Source: an uncultured Bacilli bacterium
GTDB lineage: Bacteria; Bacillota_I; Bacilli_A; RF39; UBA660
DNA length: 41,398 nucleotides
NCBI GenBank assembly: GCA_947627805.1
Contig: CANQXB010000003.1
Span: 1-41,398 of the forward strand
Direction: 5' to 3'
The position numbers were made by a program, and so were the translations under genes. Below are positions 9,954 to 18,551 of this stretch, in pieces (the stretch's first letter is position 1; the number at the start of each line of letters is the position of its first letter). The notes beneath the pieces are model-generated. The model worked only from the letters and a program-made list of their open reading frames with translations, ran no database searches and was not told the origin of the DNA.

Positions 9954-12221
9954 ATGAAAGTAAAAGAAAAAAATAAATATCTTCCTTATCTTATCAATTC
10001 TTTAATTGTAATTGTAATTTTTTGTTTAATTTTATTATTAAGTAAAACATCTCCTTTTGGTGATGCTTTAGCTTTAGGTAAATCCGATGCTATTTATCAA
10101 TATAAACCAATGCTTTATAATTTTATTATGAAACTTAAAACGGGTACTTTATATCAGTTTAGTTTTAATAATGGGTTAGGTAATTCTTTCTTTTTTAATT
10201 TTGCTTATTATTTATCTAGTCCCCTAAATTTGGTAGCTATCTTTTTTAATAATCCTGATTTTATGTTTTTAAGTGTCATTTTAATTAAAATGAGCGTTAC
10301 CAGTTTATTTTGTACTTTTTATGCTAAAAGTAAAAATTGTTCTAATTTTACATCTTTGATAGTGACTATTTCTTATGCTTTTTGTAGTTGGTTAGTTGTT
10401 TATTATTACAATATTATGTGGTTAGATACCTTCATGATGTTTCCTTTATTTCAATATGGTTTAGAGAAGTTAATTGCTCAAAATAAACCCACCATTTTTA
10501 TTTTATCTTTAGCTTATATTTATGCCACTAATTTCTTATTAGCTTTTGCTGTTTTAATATATGGTCTAGTCTATTTTATAATTAAAAATTTCTTTTATGA
10601 CAAAAAAGAAATAAAGAAGAAATTAAAAACTTTTTTAATATTTATAGGTTCCTTTATTTTTAGTATTTTGTTAATTGCCTTTTATTTTTGTATTTTAATT
10701 GATGTTAAAAAACAAATGGGATTAGGTTTTTCTGATGCTAATGGTAATATGTATCTTGTTAGTACCATCGATTTTATTAAAAGTTTATTTTATGGTAATA
10801 ATATTTTAATGTTGGATTTTGCCGGGAATACTTTTCCTAATATTGCTGTTAATACTTTTATCTTTTTAAATGTTATTTATTATTTTTTAAATAGTAAAAT
10901 TTCCTCGCGTGATAAAGCTTTTACTTTTATAGGTATTTGTCTTGTTATCGTTTGTATTTTTTCCGTAAAAGTAGATTATATTATGAATTTTTTCCATAAT
11001 GTCGTGGGTTTAACATATCGTTATTCTTATATTTTCTCTTTTTTAGCAATTATGCTTTTTATAGAGAATGCTCAAAATTATGATAAAAAAGATTTTAAAA
11101 AAATGCTTCCTATTATTATAGCTTTATTATTAATCGTTTTATTATTAGGAACTAAGATGAATAAATTAATAGTAATTTTTAATGGGGTATCTTTATTATT
11201 TTGTTTATTTATCTTATTTTGTCAAAATGAAAAAGTTCTTAAATTATCTTTATCTTTTTTCGTAATAATTCAATCTTTATTAGTGGGTTATTTAACTATT
11301 CCTAATAAAGAAGAGAATAGTTATGAGAAATTGCCCAATAATTTTGAATCTAAACCTTTAAAATATCGTTTAACTACCATTGGGGAAAATGATTATTTAA
11401 ATAAAAATTTATATACTAATCAAGATGTTACTTATTCTTTTACTTCCATGACTTATAATGATACTTTAACACTAGTTAATAAATTAGGTTATTATGCGGG
11501 AAAAAATGGAATGTCTGGTAATATTCATAATGAATTATTTAATTTACTATTTAATGTTCAAAGTTCTAATAATTATTATTTAGAAAAAATATATACTGTT
11601 AATAAAAATATATTAGATATTAAATTTAGTGATAATGTAAAAAATAATACCGAAGATTTAATAAAGAAAATGACTGATGTTGAAAAAATATATGATAAAG
11701 TTATTTTAAAACCTACGGAAGAAGATGATAATTTCTATTATTTTCAAGTTGATGAAGAATATGCTTTATTAGAAGAGAAAGATAATGTAGAAGTTATTTC
11801 TAAAGGAAAAATAAAATTAAATAAGAATGCTTCTCAAGATAATTTAGTTATCTATAAATTAAATCAAGATAAGCTTAAAAAAATATATGAAATTCTTTCA
11901 ACTAAGCAAATTGCCTATACTTATTATAGGGATGATTTAATTGAAGGAAAAATTCAAGTTTCCGAAGACCAACTAATCTTTACTTCTATACCATATGATA
12001 CTAATTGGCATATAACTATTGATGGAAAAGAAGTACAACCGGTTAAATTATTAAATGCTTTAATTGGCATAGAAGTTGAACCGGGTAATCATACTTTAAA
12101 AATGGAATATCGTTTTGATTTAACAAAACCTCTTATTATTTCAATAGTATCTTTAACAACTTTGCTCGGAATTAATTTCTATACTATTAATAAAAAGAAA
12201 AAGAAAAAAGCTAAAAACTGA
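9954..12221 (+). CDS. YfhO-family polytopic membrane protein (GT-C-like)
   Basis: Multiple TM helices, 'GDALALGKSDAIYQYKPMLYNFIMKLKTG' N-terminal signature, C-terminal 'YDTNWHITIDGKEVQPVKLLNALIGIEVEPGNHTLKMEYR'. Present stop TGA (12219-12221) is formed at the IS junction. Confidence 0.85.
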   Translation: MKVKEKNKYLPYLINSLIVIVIFCLILLLSKTSPFGDALALGKSDAIYQYKPMLYNFIMKLKTGTLYQFSFNNGLGNSFFFNFAYYLSSPLNLVAIFFNNPDFMFLSVILIKMSVTSLFCTFYAKSKNCSNFTSLIVTISYAFCSWLVVYYYNIMWLDTFMMFPLFQYGLEKLIAQNKPTIFILSLAYIYATNFLLAFAVLIYGLVYFIIKNFFYDKKEIKKKLKTFLIFIGSFIFSILLIAFYFCILIDVKKQMGLGFSDANGNMYLVSTIDFIKSLFYGNNILMLDFAGNTFPNIAVNTFIFLNVIYYFLNSKISSRDKAFTFIGICLVIVCIFSVKVDYIMNFFHNVVGLTYRYSYIFSFLAIMLFIENAQNYDKKDFKKMLPIIIALLLIVLLLGTKMNKLIVIFNGVSLLFCLFILFCQNEKVLKLSLSFFVIIQSLLVGYLTIPNKEENSYEKLPNNFESKPLKYRLTTIGENDYLNKNLYTNQDVTYSFTSMTYNDTLTLVNKLGYYAGKNGMSGNIHNELFNLLFNVQSSNNYYLEKIYTVNKNILDIKFSDNVKNNTEDLIKKMTDVEKIYDKVILKPTEEDDNFYYFQVDEEYALLEEKDNVEVISKGKIKLNKNASQDNLVIYKLNQDKLKKIYEILSTKQIAYTYYRDDLIEGKIQVSEDQLIFTSIPYDTNWHITIDGKEVQPVKLLNALIGIEVEPGNHTLKMEYRFDLTKPLIISIVSLTTLLGINFYTINKKKKKKAKN
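12207..12219. repeat. Left copy of 13-bp target-site duplication
   Basis: AAAGCTAAAAACT, identical to 13911-13923. Confidence 0.9.
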
Positions 12222-12449
12222 TTGAATTAAAAGGAAAGTTCCCAAAATAGTAAAAAAAATAAAATAAATGATTAAAGTCCCGAAAATAAATAAAAAAATT
12301 AATAAAAAAACTTGAAAAAAACAAATAATTTTGTTAATCTATACATGTCCAAAAGAAAATGGACATACTAAAAAGTGTACGTAGTAAAGTCTTTTTACGA
12401 CTAACTTCCCGTACAATAAAAGAGAAAAGATTAATAATTGGCTTATTTG

Positions 12450-12492
12450 TCAACGAAGAAGCGGAAGAAATAATCTTCTGCTTTTTCGTTGA
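12450..12492. other. Long stem-loop inside the IS, just downstream of the transposase stop
   Basis: TCAACGAAGAAGCGGAAGA-AATAA-TCTTCTGCTTTTTCGTTGA; 19-bp stem counting two G-U wobbles, 5-nt loop, no adjacent T-run. Confidence 0.75.
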
Positions 12493-12500
12493 AATAATAA

Positions 12501-13697
12501 TTAAAGAATACTTTCAATATTTAACGATACATCATCCGGTTTAATATATCTATAATTAAGTTTTTTAATTAAATCAGGGTAGTATTTTAAAGTTTCTTCG
12601 TAAGGTGTCTTACCTTTTAAAATATCTCTAGGAATATTGTTAATTGTTTCTTCTAATTTTTGAATTTGTTTTTCAGTTACATTGTCTAAATCATAACCTT
12701 TGGGAAACACTCTTCTTATATATTCATGGTTTCTTTCAATATTACTTTTTTGCCAAGATGAGTATGGTTTGCAATAAAAGACATTGCAAGTTTTATTTCC
12801 TGTATTGTAATCTATTTCAATACATAAAGGGTCATAAAACTCTATTCCATTGTCAGTTAAGATGATTCTAAATATTTTAGAAAATAATTTAATCCCTAAT
12901 TTTTCTTTTAATTTATTTATTTCTTTATTTACACAAGCAATATTTTTCTTATCAAGTAATCTAATAAACATAAATTTAGTATTTTTAATAAGAATAGTTA
13001 ATAATACTTTATGACCTTTTTTCCCTTCAACTGTATCCATTTCGCAAATATTCATTTTAGGATGTTTAGAAATAAAATCTAAATAATCTTCATAAGTTCT
13101 TCCTTTAAGAAGAGATATTTTTCTTTTGTAATCATTATCATATTTTTTCTTTCTACTTTTGTATTTAACCTTTTTAGGTAAATCTATGTTAGATAAAGAC
13201 AAAACATTTAAATCGACATATTTGTAAAAAGTAGGTTTAGACATATATAAAATATCGGAATGATTAATATAGACTTGATTAATACTTTGTTTTTTGTTCT
13301 TTATTAAAGGAACAATAGATTTTTCAATTTCTTCAGCAACTTCAGGAGATATATCAACACCCTCACGAGAAGAAGATAAAACCTCTTCATAATGTTCTTG
13401 AGCCACTTTAGCATTGTAATAAACTTTAGCATTTAAACAATATTTTTTATTGGGACAAGGATTACATACATAAGGAGGTTTTTTAAGAGTTTTGCATTTG
13501 GAAATAGTATTTTGGATAATATTTTGGTCAAAATGATTTTTATCATATTTAACATATCTATTTCTTTTAATTTCTTTAGAGATAGTAGTACGGTCAGAAG
13601 AAACAGCTTTACCAATATAAGAAAAAGATTTATTTAAACTAATTAAATATTCAATATTATTACGTTGTTCTTTGCATAAATGTGAATAATTTGTCAT
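12501..13697 (-). CDS. IS30-family transposase
   Basis: ORF 12501-13736; likely start ATG 13697 (MTNYSHLCKEQRNNIEYLI). N-terminal HTH; DDE-domain 'ICEMDTVEGKKGHKVLLTI', 'ILTDNGIEFYDPL', 'YSSWQKSNIERNHEYIRRVFPKGYDLD' typical of IS30. Confidence 0.95.
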   Translation of the reverse strand: MTNYSHLCKEQRNNIEYLISLNKSFSYIGKAVSSDRTTISKEIKRNRYVKYDKNHFDQNIIQNTISKCKTLKKPPYVCNPCPNKKYCLNAKVYYNAKVAQEHYEEVLSSSREGVDISPEVAEEIEKSIVPLIKNKKQSINQVYINHSDILYMSKPTFYKYVDLNVLSLSNIDLPKKVKYKSRKKKYDNDYKRKISLLKGRTYEDYLDFISKHPKMNICEMDTVEGKKGHKVLLTILIKNTKFMFIRLLDKKNIACVNKEINKLKEKLGIKLFSKIFRIILTDNGIEFYDPLCIEIDYNTGNKTCNVFYCKPYSSWQKSNIERNHEYIRRVFPKGYDLDNVTEKQIQKLEETINNIPRDILKGKTPYEETLKYYPDLIKKLNYRYIKPDDVSLNIESIL

Positions 13698-13910
13698 CAA
13701 AATGACTCCTTTCTTTAATAATGACAAATAAACCAATGAGGTATATAATATACTTATAAAGGAAAATAATCAATAATCCTCGCCGGATGGGCCTTACTTT
13801 CTTTTACGAAAAAGAAAGATAAGCAAAGAAACCGGGGAATGATTATTTAAGTGTTTTAATGACTTATTGCTCATCTTTAAAAATTTGGGAACTTCTAATT
13901 TTATTTAATC

Positions 13911-13923
13911 AAAGCTAAAAACT
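13911..13923. repeat. Right copy of 13-bp target-site duplication
   Basis: AAAGCTAAAAACT, identical to 12207-12219. Confidence 0.9.
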
Positions 13924-13925
13924 AG

Positions 13926-13954
13926 TTGACTTTAAAACTATTTGTGATTAAAAT
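13926..13954 (+). promoter_or_regulatory. Sigma-A-type promoter
   Basis: TTGACT (13926-13931), 17-nt spacer, TAAAAT (13949-13954); about 28 nt upstream of the 13982 ORF. Confidence 0.7.
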
Positions 13955-13981
13955 ACATACTCACGCAAAGGAAGTGATATT

Positions 13982-14197
13982 GTGATAACAAATGAAGAAG
14001 CTGTTGCCTTTTTAATGTTATTTGGTCGTAGTGAAGCTAAAGCTAGAAAAATACTTGCTAGTCCTTCAGGAGTTAATTATAAAAGTATAATAGCTGAATT
14101 TATAAATAATGTTAGAATAAAAAAGAGCGACCCAACTTTAGACGTTTTAGCTTATTTACAAAATAATCCTCAAGAAGTAAAAAGAAAACCATTTTAA
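13982..14197 (+). CDS. Small uncharacterised protein (71 aa)
   Basis: GTG start after AAAGGAAGTGAT RBS, good promoter, no recognised domain. Confidence 0.65.
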   Translation: MITNEEAVAFLMLFGRSEAKARKILASPSGVNYKSIIAEFINNVRIKKSDPTLDVLAYLQNNPQEVKRKPF

Positions 14198-14220
14198 ACA
14201 AAAGAAAACCATTTTAAACA
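14181..14220. repeat. Perfect 20-bp tandem duplication across the stop codon of the preceding ORF
   Basis: AAAGAAAACCATTTTAAACA x2 (14181-14200, 14201-14220). Confidence 0.9.
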
Positions 14221-14264
14221 AAATTAGGTTGCATAAAAAAGAAAGATATGGTATATTATTAATG

Positions 14265-14282
14265 AACACGAAAGTGTTTTTT
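14265..14282 (+). promoter_or_regulatory. Short GAAA-tetraloop hairpin with T-run in the secE-nusG leader (candidate attenuator)
   Basis: AACAC-GAAA-GTGTT followed by TTTT, between a TTGCAT-N17-TATATT promoter and the secE RBS. Confidence 0.45.
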
Positions 14283-14309
14283 AATTGAAAAAAATTTTAG
14301 GAGGTTAAA

Positions 14310-14576
14310 ATGGCTAAAGAAGTTAAAGCAAAAAAAGATGCAAAGGAAAAAGATGTCAAAAAAGTTAAGAAAGTAGATAAGAAGAAAAAAGAAACTAAAG
14401 TTAAAAAAGAAGGCTTATTTAAAGGTATCAAAAAAGAAATGAAACTTGTAAAATGGCCTAGTGCAAAAGAAATAGTTAAATATACAATAGCTACCATTAT
14501 TTTCTGTGTAGTTTTAGTAGCATTCTTTGAAGTTTTAAATTTAATACTAGCATTTATAAAGGGGTTGTTTAATTAA
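14310..14576 (+). CDS. secE: Preprotein translocase subunit SecE
   Basis: 'GLFKGIKKEMKLVKWPSAKEIVKYTIATIIFCVVLVAFFEVLNLI', Lys-rich N-terminus, followed by nusG. Confidence 0.93.
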   Translation: MAKEVKAKKDAKEKDVKKVKKVDKKKKETKVKKEGLFKGIKKEMKLVKWPSAKEIVKYTIATIIFCVVLVAFFEVLNLILAFIKGLFN

Positions 14577-15109
14577 TGGAAAAAGAATGGTATGTTGTTA
14601 ATACTTATTCCGGACATGAAAGTAAAGTTAAAGAAAAACTAGAAGCTAAAATAGAATCCATGGGAATGCAAGACTATATTTTTCGTATTGTTATTCCCGA
14701 AACTAAAGAAGTAGAAGTTAAAGATGGTGTAAAAAAAGAAAAGATTAAAAAAATGTTTCCTGGTTATATTTTAGTCGAGATGATTATGTCTGATGAAGCT
14801 TGGTATATCGTGAGAAATACTCCAGGAGTTACGGGCTTTATTGGTTCAAGTGGTAAGGGTGCTAAACCAACTCCTTTACTTCCTCAAGAAATAGACCGTA
14901 TTTTAGTTAATATGGGCATGAGCCGCGTTAATGTTGAAGATGACCTTCATGTTGGAGATTCGGTAAGTATTGTTGATGGTCCATTTAAAGGTATGATGGG
15001 TAAAGTTGATAATATTGATACAGAAAATAATCGTCTTAATATTATTATTGATTTATTTGGTCAAGAAACTAGTGTTGATGTTGAATTATTCCAAGTTAGT
15101 AAAAATTAA
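14576..15109 (+). CDS. nusG: Transcription termination/antitermination protein NusG
   Basis: 'WYVVNTYSGHESKVKEKLE', 'MFPGYILVEM', 'VRNTPGVTGFIGSSGKGAKPTPL', KOW 'GDSVSIVDGPFKGMMGKVDNID'. Confidence 0.98.
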   Translation: MEKEWYVVNTYSGHESKVKEKLEAKIESMGMQDYIFRIVIPETKEVEVKDGVKKEKIKKMFPGYILVEMIMSDEAWYIVRNTPGVTGFIGSSGKGAKPTPLLPQEIDRILVNMGMSRVNVEDDLHVGDSVSIVDGPFKGMMGKVDNIDTENNRLNIIIDLFGQETSVDVELFQVSKN

Positions 15110-15125
15110 TTTACTAACTTTTTTT
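15095..15125 (+). terminator. Terminator after nusG
   Basis: GTTAGTAAA-AATTAA-TTTACTAAC then TTTTTTT. Confidence 0.85.
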
Positions 15126-15180
15126 ATTTTAGTTCGTTATTTTTTCCTTTTCTTAAAATACAATTTATTAGGGTGTTTTT

Positions 15181-15873
15181 ATGTTTTTAAATTTAATAAA
15201 TATGGTAAAAAATATGTTATTTTTTACAGGGAGTTATGGCAATAATGTTTTTCCGCCCCCTTTATCTAGTGAAGAAGAAGAAAAATATGTGGATTTAATG
15301 CTTAAAGGAGATAAGGAGGCTAGATGTAAATTAATTGAGCATAATCTTCGCTTAGTAGCCCATATCGTGAAAAAGTTTGATAGTAAAAGTAGTGATACAG
15401 ATGATTTAATAAGTATTGGGACAATTGGGTTAATTAAAGGAATAGATACTTATAAGAAAACTCCCAAAGTAAAAATTACCACTTATGCTGCTAGGTGTAT
15501 TCAAAATGAAATCTTAATGTATTATCGGAGTAATAAGAAAAATCAATTTACGGTTTCTTTAAATGATTCCATTGGTTATGATAAAGAAGGTAATGAAATT
15601 AATTTAGTGGAACTTTTAGAAGATAAAAATGAAGATATCATTGATACTATTTTAATTAAAGATAATATTGCTTTATTAAAAAAATATTTAGGAAAATTAC
15701 AAAAAAGAGAAAGAGAAATAATTATTAAAAGATATGGTCTTAATAATGAAAAAGAATTAACGCAAAAAGAAATTGCCGAAACTTTAGGTATATCAAGGAG
15801 TTATGTATCGAGGATTGAAAAAAGAGCTTTAACTAAAATATTAAGAGAATTTATTAAAAATAAAAATAATTGA
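15181..15873 (+). CDS. sigK: Sporulation sigma factor SigK-like (pro-sigma-K)
   Basis: 'FPPPLSSEEEEKYVDLMLKGDKEARCKLIEHNLRLVAHIVKKF', 'DDLISIGTIGLIKGIDTY', 'TYAARCIQNEILM', 'VSLNDSIGYDKEGNEINLVELL', 'LGISRSYVSRIEKRALTKI' closely follow the B. subtilis SigK pattern. Confidence 0.88.
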   Translation: MFLNLINMVKNMLFFTGSYGNNVFPPPLSSEEEEKYVDLMLKGDKEARCKLIEHNLRLVAHIVKKFDSKSSDTDDLISIGTIGLIKGIDTYKKTPKVKITTYAARCIQNEILMYYRSNKKNQFTVSLNDSIGYDKEGNEINLVELLEDKNEDIIDTILIKDNIALLKKYLGKLQKREREIIIKRYGLNNEKELTQKEIAETLGISRSYVSRIEKRALTKILREFIKNKNN

Positions 15874-15927
15874 AATTACTAATGCAAAAAATCGGACTTT
15901 TAGTTATAATATATTTAGGTGGTAGTT

Positions 15928-18486
15928 TTGAAAAAGGTAGTCTTAGTCGATGGTAACAATTTATTATTTCGTTCTTATTATGCTACAGCTTATACTGGTT
16001 CCATTATGCGTAATAGTAAAGGATTTCCTACTAATGCTTTATATGGCTTTGTGGGAATGATTAATAAAATTATTACAGAAGAAGAGCCAGAATATATGGT
16101 TGTGGCTTTTGATATTGGGAAAAATTTTCGGAAAGAGAAATATGATTTTTATAAAGAAGGGCGAAGTGAAACTCCTGAAGATTTAAAATTGCAAATGCCA
16201 ATAGCGAGAAAAATTTTAGATGCTATGGGTATTAAATATGCAGAACTTTGTCCATATGAAGCAGATGATATAATTGGAACAATTGCCAAATTGGCAGAAA
16301 AAGACCCCAATTTTTATACTTTAATTGTCTCTTCTGATAAAGATTTATTACAACTTATTAGTTTTGAAACGGAAATAAAATTATTAAAACAAACCGGTTT
16401 TATTCGGTATAATGAAGAATCTTTTAAAGCTGATTATGGTATTGACCCAATTAAAATAATCGATTTAAAAAGTTTAATGGGTGATGCTTCCGATAATATT
16501 CCTGGTGTTAAGGGAATTGGTGAAAAAACGGCCTTAAAATTATTACAAGAATATGGTTCTTTAGATGGTATTTATGAAAATATTGATAAGATTACTGGTA
16601 AGACCCAAGAAAAATTATTAGTGGATAAAGAAAATGCTTATATGAGTTATGAACTGGCAACAATTTATAGGGAAGTACCCCTTTCTGTTAATTTTAATGA
16701 TTATAAATATAATGGTCCTAATTTAGATAGTTTAAAGAGTGTTTATGAAGAATTAGAATTTTATTCTATGCTTAAAAATATGCCGCAAAAAAAGCCTCTT
16801 CAAAAAGAAAATAAATATTTAAAGGTTAAAAGTCTTGAGGAAATTAAATTAGAAGATGAAGTGGCCTTCTATTTAGAAGTAAGTAATCTTAATTATCATA
16901 TTGGTGATATTATAGCTTTAAGTATTACAGATAAAAATAATACTTATTATGTTCCGGATTACTTAGTTCAAGATGCTTTAAAATTATTAAAAGGTAAAAA
17001 AGTTTTAACTTATGATTTAAAGAAAGCTTTAGTTAAAAGTAAATTAGATATTCCTTGTGAGTTTGATTTAATGATTGCCTCTTATTTAGTAGACCTTCCT
17101 TCTAGCGAAGATATGGCCAAACTCATGTTAAGTTTTAACGAGAATATTCCTTCTTATGAAGAACTATTTAAAAATAAATTTAATGATTTAGAAAATATTA
17201 TAACTTTAAAAAGTAAATTTATTTTTGAATATAGTCCCAAAATAGAGGAAATGGTTAAGAGTGATGCTCAAGATAAAATTTTTAAAGATATTGAAATGCC
17301 TTTAATCAAAGTGTTAGCTGATATGGAAAATACAGGCTTTAAATTTGAAACGGAAGCCCTAGAGGCCATGAAGGAAGAAATTGTTAAAAAAATTGAATAT
17401 GTTAGTAATGATATATATGATTTATCGGGAGAAGTTTTTAATATTTCTAGTCCTATGCAACTAGGTAATATTTTATTTGAAAAATTAGCCATTGGTAAAA
17501 GTAAAAAACTTACGAGAGGTGGTTATAAAACGGATGTTAAAACATTACAAAAATATATAGATAAACATCCGATAATTCCTAAAGTTTTTGAATATCGAAA
17601 TTTAACTAAACTCTTAAATACTTATATTGAAGGTTTACCTAAATTTGTTTTAAGTGATGGTAAAATTCATACTATTTTTAATCAAACATTAACAAGAACA
17701 GGAAGACTTTCTTCCATGGAACCTAATTTACAAAATATTCCAACTAGAGATGAATATGGTAAAAAAATTAGAATTGCTTTTGTACCAACTAAAGATTTAA
17801 TTTTAAGTGCGGATTATTCGCAAATTGAACTTCGGATTTTAGCTCATATTTCTAATTGTAAAGAATTAATCGAAGCCTTTAAAAATGATGAAGATATTCA
17901 TACCAAAGTAGCGGCTGATATACATGGCATAAAGGAAAGTGAAGTTACTAAAGAAATGCGGAGTATGGCCAAAGCCGTAATTTTTGGAATTGTTTATGGT
18001 ATTAGTGGTTTTGGTTTAGGAGAAAATTTAAATATTTCTCCTAAAGATGCTTATGCTTTTATTGAAAAATACTATGAACTTTACCCAGGAGTTAAAAACT
18101 ATATGGATGAAATTGTTAAATATGCTTATCAAAATGGTTATGTTAAAACGATGTTTGGAAGAATGCGCAAAATTGAGGAACTTAAAGATAGCAATTATCA
18201 TACCAAAGCTATGGGAGAAAGAATGGCTTTAAATACCCCAATTCAAGGAACTAGTGCCGATATTATGAAAATGGCCATGATTAAAGTTTATGAAAAAATT
18301 AAAGAAAATAATTTAGAAAGTAAACTTATTTTACAAGTTCATGATGAAATAATTATTGATGCTAAAAAAGAAGAAGTTCCTAAATTAAAAGAAATATTAA
18401 AAGATGCCATGGAAAATGTAGTTAATTTAAGTGTTCCTTTAAAAATTGATATTAATACGGGAGTTAATTGGTATGATGCTAAATAG
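15928..18486 (+). CDS. polA: DNA polymerase I
   Basis: ORF from 15919 (GTG); TTG 15928 also plausible. 5'-3' exo 'EADDIIGTIAKLAEKD', pol motifs 'LSADYSQIELRILAHIS', 'MRSMAKAVIFGIVYGISGFGLG', 'LILQVHDEIIID'. The 3'-5' exo segment lacks an obvious DxE motif. Confidence 0.98.
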   Translation: MKKVVLVDGNNLLFRSYYATAYTGSIMRNSKGFPTNALYGFVGMINKIITEEEPEYMVVAFDIGKNFRKEKYDFYKEGRSETPEDLKLQMPIARKILDAMGIKYAELCPYEADDIIGTIAKLAEKDPNFYTLIVSSDKDLLQLISFETEIKLLKQTGFIRYNEESFKADYGIDPIKIIDLKSLMGDASDNIPGVKGIGEKTALKLLQEYGSLDGIYENIDKITGKTQEKLLVDKENAYMSYELATIYREVPLSVNFNDYKYNGPNLDSLKSVYEELEFYSMLKNMPQKKPLQKENKYLKVKSLEEIKLEDEVAFYLEVSNLNYHIGDIIALSITDKNNTYYVPDYLVQDALKLLKGKKVLTYDLKKALVKSKLDIPCEFDLMIASYLVDLPSSEDMAKLMLSFNENIPSYEELFKNKFNDLENIITLKSKFIFEYSPKIEEMVKSDAQDKIFKDIEMPLIKVLADMENTGFKFETEALEAMKEEIVKKIEYVSNDIYDLSGEVFNISSPMQLGNILFEKLAIGKSKKLTRGGYKTDVKTLQKYIDKHPIIPKVFEYRNLTKLLNTYIEGLPKFVLSDGKIHTIFNQTLTRTGRLSSMEPNLQNIPTRDEYGKKIRIAFVPTKDLILSADYSQIELRILAHISNCKELIEAFKNDEDIHTKVAADIHGIKESEVTKEMRSMAKAVIFGIVYGISGFGLGENLNISPKDAYAFIEKYYELYPGVKNYMDEIVKYAYQNGYVKTMFGRMRKIEELKDSNYHTKAMGERMALNTPIQGTSADIMKMAMIKVYEKIKENNLESKLILQVHDEIIIDAKKEEVPKLKEILKDAMENVVNLSVPLKIDINTGVNWYDAK

Positions 18487-18511
18487 ATTGGTTTTAAAAC
18501 TAATCTTTTTT
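18486..18511 (+). terminator. Terminator after polA
   Basis: GATTGGTTTTAAAACTAATC followed by TTTTTT. Confidence 0.7.
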
Positions 18512-18551
18512 AATAACTTTTTTCGTGATAAAATATTATTAGGTGATAATA

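Larger units (their letters stand above)
12220..13910 (-). mobile_element. Complete IS30-family insertion sequence (~1691 bp)
   Basis: Terminal repeats GATTGAATTAAAAGGAAAGTTCCCAAA (left) and GATTAAATAAAATTAGAAGTTCCCAAA (right, reverse complement), 21/27 identical; flanked by perfect 13-bp duplication; single IS30-type transposase. Confidence 0.92.

Noticed and set aside
12359-12544. 61-aa plus-strand ORF in the IS
   Set aside because: Covers hairpin sequence and antisense transposase end; no convincing RBS.
14181-14220. CRISPR-like short repeat
   Set aside because: Only two adjacent copies with no spacer and no cas genes; simple tandem duplication.
15006-15245. 79-aa plus-strand ORF
   Set aside because: Overlaps the nusG 3' end, its terminator and the sigK start in another frame.
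15928-18486. Degenerate 3'-5' exonuclease domain of PolA as a novelty
   Set aside because: Loss of proofreading residues is common in Bacillus-type DNA polymerase I.
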